This document shows positions 1 through 8,954 of a stretch of 64,000 nt of DNA, one piece after another (within the stretch, counting starts at the first letter, position 1; each line of letters opens with the position of its first letter). Source of the stretch: SM23-32 sp964434535 (GTDB lineage: Bacteria; Planctomycetota; Brocadiia; SM23-32); contig CAYSWA010000009.1 of NCBI GenBank assembly GCA_964434535.1, positions 28,759-92,758 of the forward strand, in the 5' to 3' direction. Below the pieces are notes generated by a model. The model was not told where the DNA came from and ran no database searches. It worked only from the letters and a program-made list of their open reading frames with translations. A program made the translations under genes and the position numbers.

Positions 1-899
1 GGCGCCTCCTGCTGGTCCGCGGACGCCGGCTCCTCCCGTTCGCCCAGGAGCAGCGCTTCGACGGCGAAGAGCATGCAGAAGGCGAAGGCGAAGAGCGCGA
101 AACCGAGCACGTCGTGCGAGTACCAGCTCTCGGTCTTCTCCGGCCCCCACTTGTAGGCGATGAGCAGCAGCAGGATGACCCGGCAGACGTTCGCCACGAA
201 GGCGATGGGGATCGCCGCCAGGAACAGGGCGAGCTTGCGCCAGCCCCTCAGGCTCGATATGTAGGCGTAGAGTGCGCCGAACGCCGTCAGCGAGATCAGG
301 TACTTCAGCCCGCTGCACACGTCGTCCACCACCACCGTCCCCGAGGGCAGGTGCACGTAGCTGCCCTCGCGCACGCCGGCGAGCCCGAGCAGCCCGATGA
401 ACTGCGTGGCCAGCGCCGCCGCCGCCAGCTTCAGCTTGAAGCTCACCGTCTCCAGCAGCACCTCGGGCACCGGGATCATGAAGGCCAGGAAGGCGATGGG
501 GAACAGCGCCACGCGCAGGACCGCCGGGCCGAGCAACGTCCAGATCAGCCCCGCCGCGACGCCGAGGAAGGCGAACCCGGTGAAGAAGCCGACCTGCCAC
601 GCCGTGCCCAACAGGTGCAGCAGCAGCGAGGGCGCCAGCAGGGCCAGCCCCCATGCGCTCGGCCGCACGGGGCAGCTCAGCAGCTCCCGACGCCGCATGT
701 AGAGCAGCACGGCGCTGGCCGGCGGAATCAGCCAGCCGTGGCTGTAGTAGCTGTTGGGCTGCATCCAGCGGTAGCCCATCCAGTAGGCCGTCCACCAGAA
801 CCCGACCCCCAGCAGCGCCGCCAGCGCGACGGCGAACGCGATCAGCCGGCGGCGTTCGCCGGTCAGGTGGCTCTCGGCGCTGGCCGGGGTCTCGCTCAT
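1..899 (-). CDS. Exosortase (EpsH/XrtA-type transpeptidase), C-terminus cut by window edge
   Basis: Multi-pass inner-membrane cysteine protease/transpeptidase that recognises PEP-CTERM-type C-terminal signals and is usually encoded beside exopolysaccharide genes. I translated 299 codons from the ATG at 899; the frame is still open at base 1. The N-terminal family motif SYYSHGWLIPP lies near residues 50-60. The proposed catalytic triad is present: Cys195 in VDDVCSGLKYL, Arg240 in NVCRVILL and His262 in WYSHDVLG. About eight hydrophobic segments are visible. The start codon overlaps the stop of the upstream deacetylase (ATGA), so translation is probably coupled. The length seen already exceeds a minimal exosortase, so an extra C-terminal domain is possible but unseen. 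Family assignment is firm; the subtype is not. Confidence 0.93.
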   Translation of the reverse strand, partial: MSETPASAESHLTGERRRLIAFAVALAALLGVGFWWTAYWMGYRWMQPNSYYSHGWLIPPASAVLLYMRRRELLSCPVRPSAWGLALLAPSLLLHLLGTAWQVGFFTGFAFLGVAAGLIWTLLGPAVLRVALFPIAFLAFMIPVPEVLLETVSFKLKLAAAALATQFIGLLGLAGVREGSYVHLPSGTVVVDDVCSGLKYLISLTAFGALYAYISSLRGWRKLALFLAAIPIAFVANVCRVILLLLIAYKWGPEKTESWYSHDVLGFALFAFAFCMLFAVEALLLGEREEPASADQQEA

Positions 900-2122
900 C
901 GGCTCGGCTCTCGCAGGCTTGGGGCGGGCAGGTCGGCCGGCTCGGCGGCCGGCGGCGGGGCGATCTCCAGGTCGCGATAGAGGCCCGGCTCGCCGCTCAG
1001 CCCGCGCTCGGCGGCCTTGACGACATTATACATCTCGCGGGCGGTCACGTAGTGGAGGCGGCAGCGCGCGCCGTCGTTGTAGCGCTCCCGCAGGTGGCGG
1101 TGCATGGCTTCGGCGGCGGGGCCGAGCAGGGCGGGCCAGTTGGCCTCTTTGGCGCCGTGGGTGTGGACCTTGACGAAGACCCAGTCCGGCCGCCCCGCCA
1201 CGCATACGCCGGCCCGCACCCACGCGTCCACGCGCCGGGGCGTGGGCGGGGCGGCGGCGTCGATGCAGCCGTTCTCGATGCGGGGCAGCAGGCCGAACGG
1301 ACCGGGCCAGCGCAGGCCGAGCGGGCCCTGGATCAGGAGCAGGTCGCCCGTCGGCTCGCCGCCGACGCGCACCTCGACGCCGTCGTCGTGGGACCGGGGC
1401 CGCGCCGGATCGTCGGCGGCGTAATAGACGGAGTTGATTCGGCGCGTCTGGGTGGGGGAAGGCGCCGAGGGCATGGTGAAGTCGGCGTAGCACCCGGCCC
1501 GCCCCAGCACGCGCAGCTCGTCATTCACGCCGCACCAGCGGCCGTCCGGATGGGAGTTGTCCAGCGCCCAGTTGCCATGGACGAAACCGAAGCGGGGCCG
1601 GCCGGCCTCATCGGTCCCCAGGTGGCCGTGCTCGCGCAGGCGCTGGATGAACTGATCGAGCGTCACCCGCAGACCTTCGCTCGTGTCGGCGTCGTGGTGC
1701 AGGTGGACCTCCACTTCGCCGTAGCCGGCGCGAACCAGCTCGGCGAGCGCCTTTAGGTGATCCGCACGGTACTGCTCGGCCGGGAAGAAGAAGGTGTGCC
1801 TCGGCGGGCGGGCGTCGGCGTCGCGGAAGCGGTCGGCCAGGGCCGGGTAGCGCTCCAGCCAGTGCTGCACGCGGGCGCACTCGGCCTCGATGCCGGGCTC
1901 CCCGACGCCCGGCTCGAAGTGATCCGCCACGCAGAACAGCACGTGCACCGGCCCGGCGCGCCGGCGCGCACGCCGCTGGCCCCGGCCGGCCCACTCGCCG
2001 CGCAAGTAGGACGGCAGCCAGAGGGCCACGTGCCGGCGGCGGGCCTGATAGGCGAGCCAGGCGGCGCCGAGGAGGAAGCCCAAGGCGGCGAGCCCCGGCC
2101 CGGCTGTCAGGAGCGCGCTCAT
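896..2122 (-). CDS. Membrane-anchored NodB-like polysaccharide deacetylase of exosortase locus
   Basis: 408 residues. An N-terminal membrane segment (about residues 7-26) is followed by a NodB-superfamily-like domain. Visible signatures are the ADHFEP segment after the anchor, the HTFFFPAEQY strand, the EVEVHLHHDAD histidine cluster and the HGNWALDNS motif. Such proteins deacetylate or otherwise modify N-acetylated exopolysaccharide on the periplasmic side; the substrate here is unknown. The start at 2122 was chosen because ATGA overlaps the stop of the upstream glycosyltransferase by 4 bp, and the gene's own stop overlaps the exosortase start in the same way. Members of this divergent branch recur in exosortase loci. 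Family confidence is good; catalytic activity is inferred only. Confidence 0.8.
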   Translation of the reverse strand: MSALLTAGPGLAALGFLLGAAWLAYQARRRHVALWLPSYLRGEWAGRGQRRARRRAGPVHVLFCVADHFEPGVGEPGIEAECARVQHWLERYPALADRFRDADARPPRHTFFFPAEQYRADHLKALAELVRAGYGEVEVHLHHDADTSEGLRVTLDQFIQRLREHGHLGTDEAGRPRFGFVHGNWALDNSHPDGRWCGVNDELRVLGRAGCYADFTMPSAPSPTQTRRINSVYYAADDPARPRSHDDGVEVRVGGEPTGDLLLIQGPLGLRWPGPFGLLPRIENGCIDAAAPPTPRRVDAWVRAGVCVAGRPDWVFVKVHTHGAKEANWPALLGPAAEAMHRHLRERYNDGARCRLHYVTAREMYNVVKAAERGLSGEPGLYRDLEIAPPPAAEPADLPAPSLREPSR

Positions 2123-3321
2123 CCGTCCTCCCCGGCGGTGCGGCGCCGGCGGCCGGTGCGTCGCCAGGCCGGCTGCTGGAGCCCGAGCATGCCCCTGACC
2201 ATGCCCACGGCGAGCGCCGCGTTGATGGTCACGAAGTAGGTCGCCGCACCGAGCGGGCCCGGCCGCAGCCCCAGAAGCTCCATCAGGGCCCCCACCCCGG
2301 CCAAACCGTAGAAGGCGAGCTGGAGGACGAAGGCGGCCTGCCACGTGGGCGAATCGAGCATCAGCGCGCTGGCCGCCAGCGCGGCCATCAGCAGCAACGG
2401 CGTGAACCAGCGGATCACCTTGTGCGACCAGAACGAGAAGGCGACGAAACCGCGCCAGGGCAGCAGCAGCCGCCAGCACTGCCCCAGCGCCTGCCAGTTG
2501 CCCGCGCCGATGCGCACCCGCCGGCGGAACTCCTGCGCCGCGCCGCTCGGGGCCAGCTCCGAGGCGACCGCCTCCGGGTCGTAGACGACCCGCAGCCCGC
2601 GCTCGCGCACCTTCATCGGGATCACGAAGTCCTCGGTGATGAGGTTGGTCTCCAGCCGGGGGAACAGCTCGCGGCGCAGGGCATAGATGGCCCCGTTGGC
2701 CCCGAGGACCGAATCGACCCGGCTCTCCAGGATCTTCAGGACGGCCTCGTAGCGCCAGTAGCCGCCTTCGGCGGCCTCGGCGCCGTCGGGCTGGATCAGG
2801 CGCAGCTCGCCGCAGACCGCGCCGACGGCGGGTTCGCTGAAGTGGCGCACCAGGTAGGAGATGCTGTCCGGGCTGAGCAAGGTGTTCGCGTCGGTGAAGG
2901 CGAGGATGTCGCTGCGGGCGTGGGCGGCGCAGTCCTGCAGCACGGCCAGCTTGCCGCGCCGCTCGGAGAACTCCAGCACCGAGAGGCGCTCGTCGTCGAT
3001 GCGGCGGGCGGCCTCGACGGTGCCGTCGGTCGATCCGTCCGAGCCGAGGATGACCTGGAGCCGCTCGCGGGGGTAATCGGCCTCCAGGCAGCAGGCCAGG
3101 GTGTCGCCGACGAGTTCCGCCTCGTTGTAGGCGGCGATGATGACGGTGACGGTGGGCAGGTGCGCGGCGCGGCGCCGGCGCTCCCTGCGGGTCAGCAGGA
3201 AGTAGGCATCGCGGGCGGCCTGCACGGCGCTGGCGAGGGCGAAGAGCACCACGGGATAGGCCAGGTAGGAGTAGACGGGCAGCCCGAGCCCGACGGCGGC
3301 GATCCAGGAGCCGGGGGTCAT
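2119..3321 (-). CDS. Family 2 glycosyltransferase, membrane-bound
   Basis: 400 residues. A short N-terminal hydrophobic segment precedes a GT2 (GT-A fold) domain: VTVIIAAYNEAELV (nucleotide-binding strand, near residues 58-71), DGSTDGT, FTDANTLL in place of the DxD region, ITEDFVIPMKV (the ED motif of processive-type GT2) and a QxxRW-like RRVRIGAGNWQ. Three or four C-terminal membrane helices follow, as in cellulose/hyaluronan-synthase-like enzymes. It probably adds sugars to a lipid-linked or growing chain at the cytoplasmic face. A GAGG-type Shine-Dalgarno sequence precedes the ATG at 3321, and the 3' end overlaps the deacetylase start. Donor and acceptor cannot be read from the sequence. 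Confidence 0.9.
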   Translation of the reverse strand: MTPGSWIAAVGLGLPVYSYLAYPVVLFALASAVQAARDAYFLLTRRERRRRAAHLPTVTVIIAAYNEAELVGDTLACCLEADYPRERLQVILGSDGSTDGTVEAARRIDDERLSVLEFSERRGKLAVLQDCAAHARSDILAFTDANTLLSPDSISYLVRHFSEPAVGAVCGELRLIQPDGAEAAEGGYWRYEAVLKILESRVDSVLGANGAIYALRRELFPRLETNLITEDFVIPMKVRERGLRVVYDPEAVASELAPSGAAQEFRRRVRIGAGNWQALGQCWRLLLPWRGFVAFSFWSHKVIRWFTPLLLMAALAASALMLDSPTWQAAFVLQLAFYGLAGVGALMELLGLRPGPLGAATYFVTINAALAVGMVRGMLGLQQPAWRRTGRRRRTAGEDG

Positions 3322-3394
3322 CTTGCTGCCTCACGCGGGAGTGGAACGCGATCCTGCGCCGGCTCGCCCTTGATCGGGGCGCCGAGACGGCCTC

Positions 3395-4306
3395 TCAGCC
3401 CTGCTCCTCGGCCTCTGCGGGCTGCTCCCGGCGGGAGCCCGAGGCCGCGCCATGGCGGCCCCGCGAGTAGCCGTAGTAGTAGCCGGGCGGCGTGCCGAAG
3501 AAGCGGTAGAGGAAGTCGGGGATATGGTGCTTGCGCTGGGTCAGCACGCAGCCGATGACCCGGGCGCCGCAGTGACGCAGCTCCTCGGCGGCCCGCTTGA
3601 CCAGTTCGCGCGGCGTCCTTTCCAGTTGCGCCACCAGCAGCGTGCCGTCGCTGTGGCGAGCGAAGGTGCAGGCCTGGCTCGCCGCCAGTACCGGCGGCGT
3701 GTCGACGATCACGAACGAGTAGCGCCGCCGCAGGCCGGCCAGCAGCCTGGCGCAGTTCTGGCTCAGCAGCGACTCGGTCGACTCTTCCAGCGCGCCCGGT
3801 TGGGCGGGGATGACGTCCAGCTTGGGGACTTGCGTCTCGTAGACGCGCCCCGCCAGCTCCAGGGCGTCGTTGAGCACGTCCACCAGCCCGCTCTGCGGCT
3901 CGATGCCGGCCAGCTTGTGCAGGCCCGGCGCGGGCAGGTCGCCGTCGAGGACCACCACCCGGCCGGGGTCCACCTCGCTGAGGGCGGCGGCCAGGTTCAG
4001 CGCCGTGGTCGTCTTGCCCTCGGCGCGCGCGCTGGAGGTGACGGTGATCACGCGGGGAGGCTTGCCGTCGTTGGAGGCCAGGATGCGCGCGCGCACGGCG
4101 CGTATCTGCGAGGCGACTTCGCCGAACGGGTCGTGCACGAACACGACGCTCTGCTCGGGCTCGGCCGCTCGGCCGCAGACCCGCTCGAAGGGCGGGCCGG
4201 GCTGCACGGGCCTCTCGGAGGCCGGCGACGGGCTGCCCTGGGAGAGCTTGCCTCCCCCGCCGGCCTTCGAGATCGCGCGCGAGAACCTGCCTTCTTCTTC
4301 GGCCAT
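3395..4306 (-). CDS. BY-type (CpsD/CapB) tyrosine kinase
   Basis: 303-residue cytoplasmic ATPase/kinase that cycles phosphorylation to control exopolysaccharide chain length with the Wzz-like partner encoded just upstream. It shows Walker A at residues 91-100 (SSARAEGKTT, Lys98), Walker A' at 117-123 (VVVLDGD) and Walker B at 198-205 (FVIVDTPP). A C-terminal tyrosine cluster (GYYYGY, residues 275-280) is the expected autophosphorylation tail. The P-loop has Ala-Glu where most family members have Gly-Glu before Gly-Lys-Thr, a mild deviation. The first 50 residues are low-complexity. Kinase and Wzz are separate polypeptides here, as in Firmicutes CapA/CapB, rather than the fused proteobacterial form. 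SD GAGGGA precedes the ATG at 4306. Confidence 0.88.
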   Translation of the reverse strand: MAEEEGRFSRAISKAGGGGKLSQGSPSPASERPVQPGPPFERVCGRAAEPEQSVVFVHDPFGEVASQIRAVRARILASNDGKPPRVITVTSSARAEGKTTTALNLAAALSEVDPGRVVVLDGDLPAPGLHKLAGIEPQSGLVDVLNDALELAGRVYETQVPKLDVIPAQPGALEESTESLLSQNCARLLAGLRRRYSFVIVDTPPVLAASQACTFARHSDGTLLVAQLERTPRELVKRAAEELRHCGARVIGCVLTQRKHHIPDFLYRFFGTPPGYYYGYSRGRHGAASGSRREQPAEAEEQG

Positions 4307-4338
4307 GCTGTCGTATTCCCTCGGCTGTCGGGTGCCGG

Positions 4339-5976
4339 TCAGGCGGACATGCGCCTCCAGACGGCGACGACGGCTTCCTTCATCAGCGCCAGGAAGCGGC
4401 TCGGCGCGCCGGGGTCCATCAGGTGCCAGACGTAGAGCCCGCCGCCGCAGGCGACCAGCGCCACCAGGACGAAGCCGGCGAGGACGATCCGCCGGCGCCG
4501 CCGGCGGCGGGCGACCTGCCCGGCGGTGACGATGGTGCAGATGCTGCCGAGCACCGGGATGCCCAGGTAGCCGGAGGCGTCTTCCATGTCGCGGAACGAG
4601 CGGTCACAGTATTCCAGGGCAACCACCAGGCCGACGCCGGCGGCCATTCCCCCGATGATCAGCGCGAACATGACCTTGCCGTAGGCGAGCCGATAGGGGA
4701 AGACGGGCTCCAGGGCCGAGGCCATCATCTCCACTTGCGTGCCTCGCTCGCCCTCTTCGACCTGGAGACGGGTGCGGTGGGCCACCAGGCTGCGCCGGTA
4801 GGTGTCGTAGAACTCGGAGGCTTCATTGTATTCCCTCAGCAGGTCCTGGTAGCTGTCCTCCTCGGCGACCAGGGCGCGCATGGTCTCCTCGTTGGCCCGG
4901 ATGTCCGCCTCGACCTGCTCGACGGCAGCCTCGTGGCCCCGTATCCTGCGCTCCAGGTCCAGCTTGGCGGCCATCAGCTCCTGATAGAGGGGGTTGATGA
5001 TTTCGCGCTCGCTGCCGGTGATGCGCTTCTCGGTCTCGGCGAGCTCCCCTTTCATCTCGGCGATGCGGGCCTTGAACTGCTTGATCGACGGGTGCTCCTC
5101 GGTGTAGCGCAGCAGGTAGTCGGAGAGCAGGCGCTTGGCCTGGGTGATCTTCTCCTCCAGCTCCCGGGCCCGGGGGTTGTCCTCGGTGGTGACCTCAGAC
5201 CTGACCGTCAGCTCGGTCTCCTCCAGTTGGCTCGCCAGTTCGCTGAGCTGGTTGCGCGCTTCAGCGAGCTGGAGGGAGTGGGAGGTGAGCTGCATCTGGA
5301 GCTCGAGCAGCCGGCTCAGGATGCCGTCCTTGACGTTCGGCAGGTCGGCGAAGTGCTTCTCACGGTACTTCTCCATCTGGGCCTCGAGCTTGCGCACCTG
5401 CTCCAGGTACTCGTCGCGGCCCTCTTCCAGGAACTCGACGGCTGTTCTGCTGTCCCCCCGCAACGTGCGTTTGCTCTCTTCGATGTAGTTGTGGGCGAGG
5501 GCGTTGGCGATGCGGGCCGCCATCTTCGGCGATTCGTGCGTGACGGCGATCTCGACCAGGTCGATGCCCCGGCCCTGGGCGGCCGGGTTCACGGTGATTG
5601 TGTCTTGAAGCTCGCGGTACTGCCGCTGCCAGTCCTCGGCGCTCTTCAGCCCCACGTCCATGTTGATCTGGCGGATGACGCGGTCCAGGTTCGTCCAGGT
5701 CAGTATCTCCACCCGCAGGGCGTTCAGCGAGACGCCGTTCTGCCCACGGGCGATCAGCGAGGAGGGCGCCGTGCCGAGCAGGGCCAGGTCCTTGCGCCGC
5801 ACCACGGCCACGGCCCGGTACTTGGTCGGCAGCAGGTGTGGCACCGGCGGCACGCGCGCCCAGACCAGCGCCGCCAGCGCCAGCCCCGCCAGGGCCGGCA
5901 GAACGAGCCCCCACTTGCGGCGGAAGAAGAGCCGCGCGTAGTCGCGAACCGATTTCGACGCCGTCGTCTCTGCCAT
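4339..5976 (-). CDS. Wzz/GNVR-type polysaccharide chain-length determinant
   Basis: 545-residue inner-membrane polysaccharide co-polymerase. It has a transmembrane helix at about 22-41, then a Wzz-like periplasmic domain (VVRRKDLALLG and following), then a long coiled-coil region (about 180-420, rich in Glu, Gln, Leu and Arg, for example RKLEAQMEKYREK). A second membrane helix lies near 434-456 before the conserved cytoplasmic DRSFRDMEDASGYLGIPVLG segment typical of GNVR proteins. A third hydrophobic stretch near 494-514 follows an Arg-rich patch, so the C-terminus may return to the periplasm; that is unusual and deserves topology checking. It is the natural partner of the kinase 32 bp downstream. 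Confidence 0.88.
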   Translation of the reverse strand: MAETTASKSVRDYARLFFRRKWGLVLPALAGLALAALVWARVPPVPHLLPTKYRAVAVVRRKDLALLGTAPSSLIARGQNGVSLNALRVEILTWTNLDRVIRQINMDVGLKSAEDWQRQYRELQDTITVNPAAQGRGIDLVEIAVTHESPKMAARIANALAHNYIEESKRTLRGDSRTAVEFLEEGRDEYLEQVRKLEAQMEKYREKHFADLPNVKDGILSRLLELQMQLTSHSLQLAEARNQLSELASQLEETELTVRSEVTTEDNPRARELEEKITQAKRLLSDYLLRYTEEHPSIKQFKARIAEMKGELAETEKRITGSEREIINPLYQELMAAKLDLERRIRGHEAAVEQVEADIRANEETMRALVAEEDSYQDLLREYNEASEFYDTYRRSLVAHRTRLQVEEGERGTQVEMMASALEPVFPYRLAYGKVMFALIIGGMAAGVGLVVALEYCDRSFRDMEDASGYLGIPVLGSICTIVTAGQVARRRRRRRIVLAGFVLVALVACGGGLYVWHLMDPGAPSRFLALMKEAVVAVWRRMSA

Positions 5977-6036
5977 TTTGTCTTCCGGGCCTGTTGCCTC
6001 TGTCCGCTCCGCGGCTCGCCGCCGCGCACCCGCTCC

Positions 6037-6064
6037 ATTCTAACCGAAAACCGCTCGCCCTGAA
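6037..6064 (-). promoter_or_regulatory. Candidate internal promoter for wzz-kinase-exosortase part of operon
   Basis: Read on the minus strand: TTCAGG (6059-6064), 16-bp spacer, TAGAAT (6037-6042). It lies in the 113-bp gap upstream of the Wzz-like gene, where AT content rises locally. The -35 is weak. Confidence 0.3.
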
Positions 6065-6089
6065 CCCTTCTTCGGCGACCTGTCACGGC

Positions 6090-7865
6090 TCAGTCGCCGC
6101 GCAGAAGGCCCACCAGCCGCCGGCCGGCCGAGCGGGCGCGGCGCCGCAGGCCCCGCCGCGCCCCTGCGCGGTCCCGTTCCTCTTGTGCGGTGCCCTCGGG
6201 CTGCTGCGGTGCGGGCCGCCGCTCGGCGGGGGGCAGCGGCTGCTGCTGCGCGGGCGCGTGGGGGTGGGCCGCCTCAGCGAGCCCGGCCAGCTCCTCATGC
6301 AATACCAGCAGGCACTTGGCGACGGCCTGGCGGTCCGGGTTCTGGCGCAGGCTGCACGCCAGCCCGATCTTGTCGGCGCCTATCTTCAGGGTCTGTGCGT
6401 GCCCGCCGTTGCTGCGCATATAGCTTTCCCCCGCCATATGCACGTAGCCGAGCCGGGCGACGAGGTCCTCCATGCGCTGCTTCGTGTCGGGGTGTTCGCC
6501 GTGGCCCGCGTGCGCCAGCAGCACCAGGTAGTTGCGCCCATGGGCGCGGGTCAGTCTCAGGTCGACCGGCACGCCGGGCCCCTCGCAGGCGGCCACGTCC
6601 AGGTCGCCGGCCCGGTCGGCGAAGACAGGCTCGAACATGCCGACGGCGAGCGCGTGAGCCAGCTCGGCTATGTCGGCAAACCGCTCGGCCTTCGGCCCCG
6701 TGGCCGGCGAGGGGCGCTGTGCGAGCTGCTCGCCAGCCGGCGCAGCGGGCTGGGCCGGCGGCTCGGGCCGCAGTGCGTGGGCCAGCGAGGGCACGGACGG
6801 GGGCGGACCGGCCGGCGCCATGGCGCGTCGCCGCGCCTCGGGGCGGCCGGCGGGGCGACGAGGCGGGCGTGAGGGCGTCTGCCACTCGGCGCCCGGCGCA
6901 GCAAGAGCAGGCTCCCATGGTTCCCCGTCCCCTGGCTCGGGAGCGTGGGGGGCGGGCGCCTGCTCGGCTTCTTCGTCCGGTTCGGCCGGTGGTGAGGCGG
7001 CTTCGGGGGCGGCGGCCGGAGCCGGCTCGCCGTTGCGCGGCGGGCCGCCTGTGTCCATGTAGTAGCCGGCCATGTCGCGCACGACGGAGCGGACGGCCTC
7101 GGCGCTGACGGCCGCCTCGTCGCGGACGTAGGCCTGGAGCAGGGCCTGGTCGCAGAGTATGTTGACGCGGCGGGGCAGCCCGCCGCTGGCTCGGTGCACT
7201 TCCGCCCTGGCGGCGGGGGTGATGATGCCGGTTCGTTCGGCCCCGGCCACGCCGAGGCGGTGCTCGACGTAGCCGTCGATGTCGGCGGGCGAGAGCTGGC
7301 CCAGGTGGAAGCGGATGGCCATGCGCTGGTCGAGCGGGCGCATGCGAGGCGTGCCGATCAGGCGCCTCAGCTCGGGCTGGCCGACCAGCACGATCTGGAG
7401 CAGCTTGTCGGAGGCGGCCTCCAGGTTGCCCAGCAGCCGGATCTCCTCCAGCACTTCCTCGCGCAGCCCCTGGGCTTCGTCGACCATGAGGACCACGTTG
7501 CGGCCGGCTTCGTGGCGGGCGCGCAGGTCCGCCTCCAGCGCCCCGAGCAGCTCCACCTTGGGCCGATCCTCCCACTGCACCCCGAGCTTGCGGCCCAGCG
7601 CCTGGAGGAACTCCAGCGGCGAGAGCGAGGTGTGCACGATGGGGGCGACCTCCACCTCGTCGGCGAAGCGGGCCAGGGCGGCCCGGCACAGCATCGTCTT
7701 GCCGGCGCCGACCTCGCCGGTGATCAGGGCGAACCCGCAGCGCTGCTCCACGGCGTAGAGCAGGCAGGCCAGCGCTTCCTTGTGCTTGGCGGTGGGGTAG
7801 TAGAAGCGCGGGTCGGCGGCCGTGGTGAAGGGGAACTCCCTCAGCCCGAAGTGTTCCAGGTACAT
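6090..7865 (-). CDS. ExeA/GspA-like AAA ATPase of exosortase locus with extra C-terminal domain
   Basis: 591 residues. Residues 1-270 form the AAA+ ATPase typical of PEP-CTERM/exosortase loci: the N-terminal YLEHFGLREFPF motif, Walker A GEVGAGKT at 50-57, Walker B LMVDEAQ at 126-132, sensor-like GQPELR near 162-167 and the SGGLPRRVNILCD segment near 227-239. This family is usually about 270-350 residues. Here a Pro/Ala/Glu-rich linker (about 271-395) leads to a second conserved-looking globular region (about 395-555) with VDLRLTRAHGRNYLVLLAHAG and ACSLRQNPDRQAVAKCLLVL, which I do not recognise. A role in powering or gating polysaccharide assembly/export is inferred from context. SD GAGGAAGG lies upstream of the ATG at 7865. 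Confidence 0.88.
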   Translation of the reverse strand: MYLEHFGLREFPFTTAADPRFYYPTAKHKEALACLLYAVEQRCGFALITGEVGAGKTMLCRAALARFADEVEVAPIVHTSLSPLEFLQALGRKLGVQWEDRPKVELLGALEADLRARHEAGRNVVLMVDEAQGLREEVLEEIRLLGNLEAASDKLLQIVLVGQPELRRLIGTPRMRPLDQRMAIRFHLGQLSPADIDGYVEHRLGVAGAERTGIITPAARAEVHRASGGLPRRVNILCDQALLQAYVRDEAAVSAEAVRSVVRDMAGYYMDTGGPPRNGEPAPAAAPEAASPPAEPDEEAEQAPAPHAPEPGDGEPWEPALAAPGAEWQTPSRPPRRPAGRPEARRRAMAPAGPPPSVPSLAHALRPEPPAQPAAPAGEQLAQRPSPATGPKAERFADIAELAHALAVGMFEPVFADRAGDLDVAACEGPGVPVDLRLTRAHGRNYLVLLAHAGHGEHPDTKQRMEDLVARLGYVHMAGESYMRSNGGHAQTLKIGADKIGLACSLRQNPDRQAVAKCLLVLHEELAGLAEAAHPHAPAQQQPLPPAERRPAPQQPEGTAQEERDRAGARRGLRRRARSAGRRLVGLLRGD

Positions 7866-7911
7866 GGGCTTGACCTTCCTCGGCGCTCGGCTCGCAGCGC
7901 CCCGCAGGGGG

Positions 7912-8628
7912 CTAATCGGTCAACTGTTCCACGCTGGCGGCCGCCGACAGGGCGCCGCGGAACGGCCAGAGGACGCTGTCGATCTGGTAGCCGAGCCAGG
8001 CCAGCAGGTGCGGGGGGACGTAGACCACGTCGTTCTCCGCCAGGGAGACGTTTTCGCGCGTCTCCCCCTTCAGCAGCAGCTTCTTGAGGTTCACCTTGTA
8101 GATCTCGGGCGCGTCGGGATCGCCCCGGATGACCTTGGTCCAGGTGGGGGCTGCGCGCCGGGTCACTCCGCCGGCCTGTGAGATGACGTCGGCGACGGTC
8201 TGGTAGCCCGTGTAGGGCTGCCTGCCCTGGCTGGCCACCTCGCCGTAGACGCTGATGTGCTTGCTGTTGTAGCCGGTGACGGTGACCAGGAACTGTGGCT
8301 CCTTGTAGTAGGTCGAGTAGAGGTCCTCCAGCTTGCGGCGGATCTGCTCGGTCGTCAGCCCGCCCACGTGCACGTCGTCCAGCAGGGCAAGGGTGACCAC
8401 GCCGTCCTGGCGCACACGGACCTCTCGCCCCAGCGACGGGTCGTCCAGCGCCTCCACCCTGATTGTGTCGGGCGGATCGACCACGTAGGTGGCGTCCGGG
8501 GGCCTCTTGCGTATCATCTGCATCGAAGTGAGGCGCCCGTTGATCAGCTTCGCGTCCCCGTTCGCGCAACCGGCCGCCGCTGCCGCGGCGGCAAGCAGCA
8601 CGGCTACCTGCAATCTGCGGCGACTCAT
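7912..8628 (-). CDS. Wza-like outer-membrane polysaccharide export lipoprotein
   Basis: 238 residues. A type II signal peptide ends at a lipobox-like AAAGC with Cys21. The mature part starts with a Poly_export/SLBB-type domain: YVVDPPDTIRVEALDDPSL, then VRQDGVVTLALLDDVHVGGLT, and one SLBB-like repeat (ISVYGEVASQGRQPYTG). It ends with a hydrophobic, amphipathic stretch (LLAWLGYQIDSVLWPF) that could be the barrel-forming helix. It would form the outer-membrane exit channel for the polymer handled by the Wzz/kinase pair. At 238 residues it is shorter than E. coli Wza (about 380), with fewer SLBB repeats, as in many exosortase loci. It is the first gene of the minus-strand operon; GGGAGG precedes the ATG. 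Confidence 0.9.
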   Translation of the reverse strand: MSRRRLQVAVLLAAAAAAAGCANGDAKLINGRLTSMQMIRKRPPDATYVVDPPDTIRVEALDDPSLGREVRVRQDGVVTLALLDDVHVGGLTTEQIRRKLEDLYSTYYKEPQFLVTVTGYNSKHISVYGEVASQGRQPYTGYQTVADVISQAGGVTRRAAPTWTKVIRGDPDAPEIYKVNLKKLLLKGETRENVSLAENDVVYVPPHLLAWLGYQIDSVLWPFRGALSAAASVEQLTD

Positions 8629-8880
8629 GGTCTCAGGTCCTCCCGGTCAACGTCGTCGGCGCCCGCGCGGACTCTTCCCGCGACGCCCGGCGCAGGCAGT
8701 GCAAAGCCCGTGCCGCCCCCCCGGCCGCTCCGGGGCTCGTCGGGCGGCTTCACAGCCCCCTTGGGCCGTCGGCACGGCTCGCCTGCGGCTATCCGGGCAC
8801 AGGTGCGTCCAATCGGCTCGACACGCACCGACCGACCTCACCGCACCGCACGCCAGTTGGCCGCCCGTCCGCCAACAGAT

Positions 8881-8909
8881 GGCATACCAGCGCCGGCTTC
8901 GCCCGTCAA
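8881..8909 (-). promoter_or_regulatory. Candidate promoter for the export operon
   Basis: On the minus strand: TTGACG (8904-8909), 17-bp spacer, TATGCC (8881-8886). The -10 is poor, but the spacing is ideal and the orientation fits the Wza-to-exosortase operon. Transcription would give a leader of about 240 nt. Confidence 0.35.
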
Positions 8910-8954
8910 GCGCGCCCCGCGGGTCCCCTCCCTGGCCGCTCCGCCCCCGCCGAA

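Noticed and set aside
8643..8648. TTGACC on the minus strand as a -35 for the Wza gene
   Set aside because: It lies about 15 nt from the start codon and overlaps the SD region, so a transcript would lack a ribosome-binding site.
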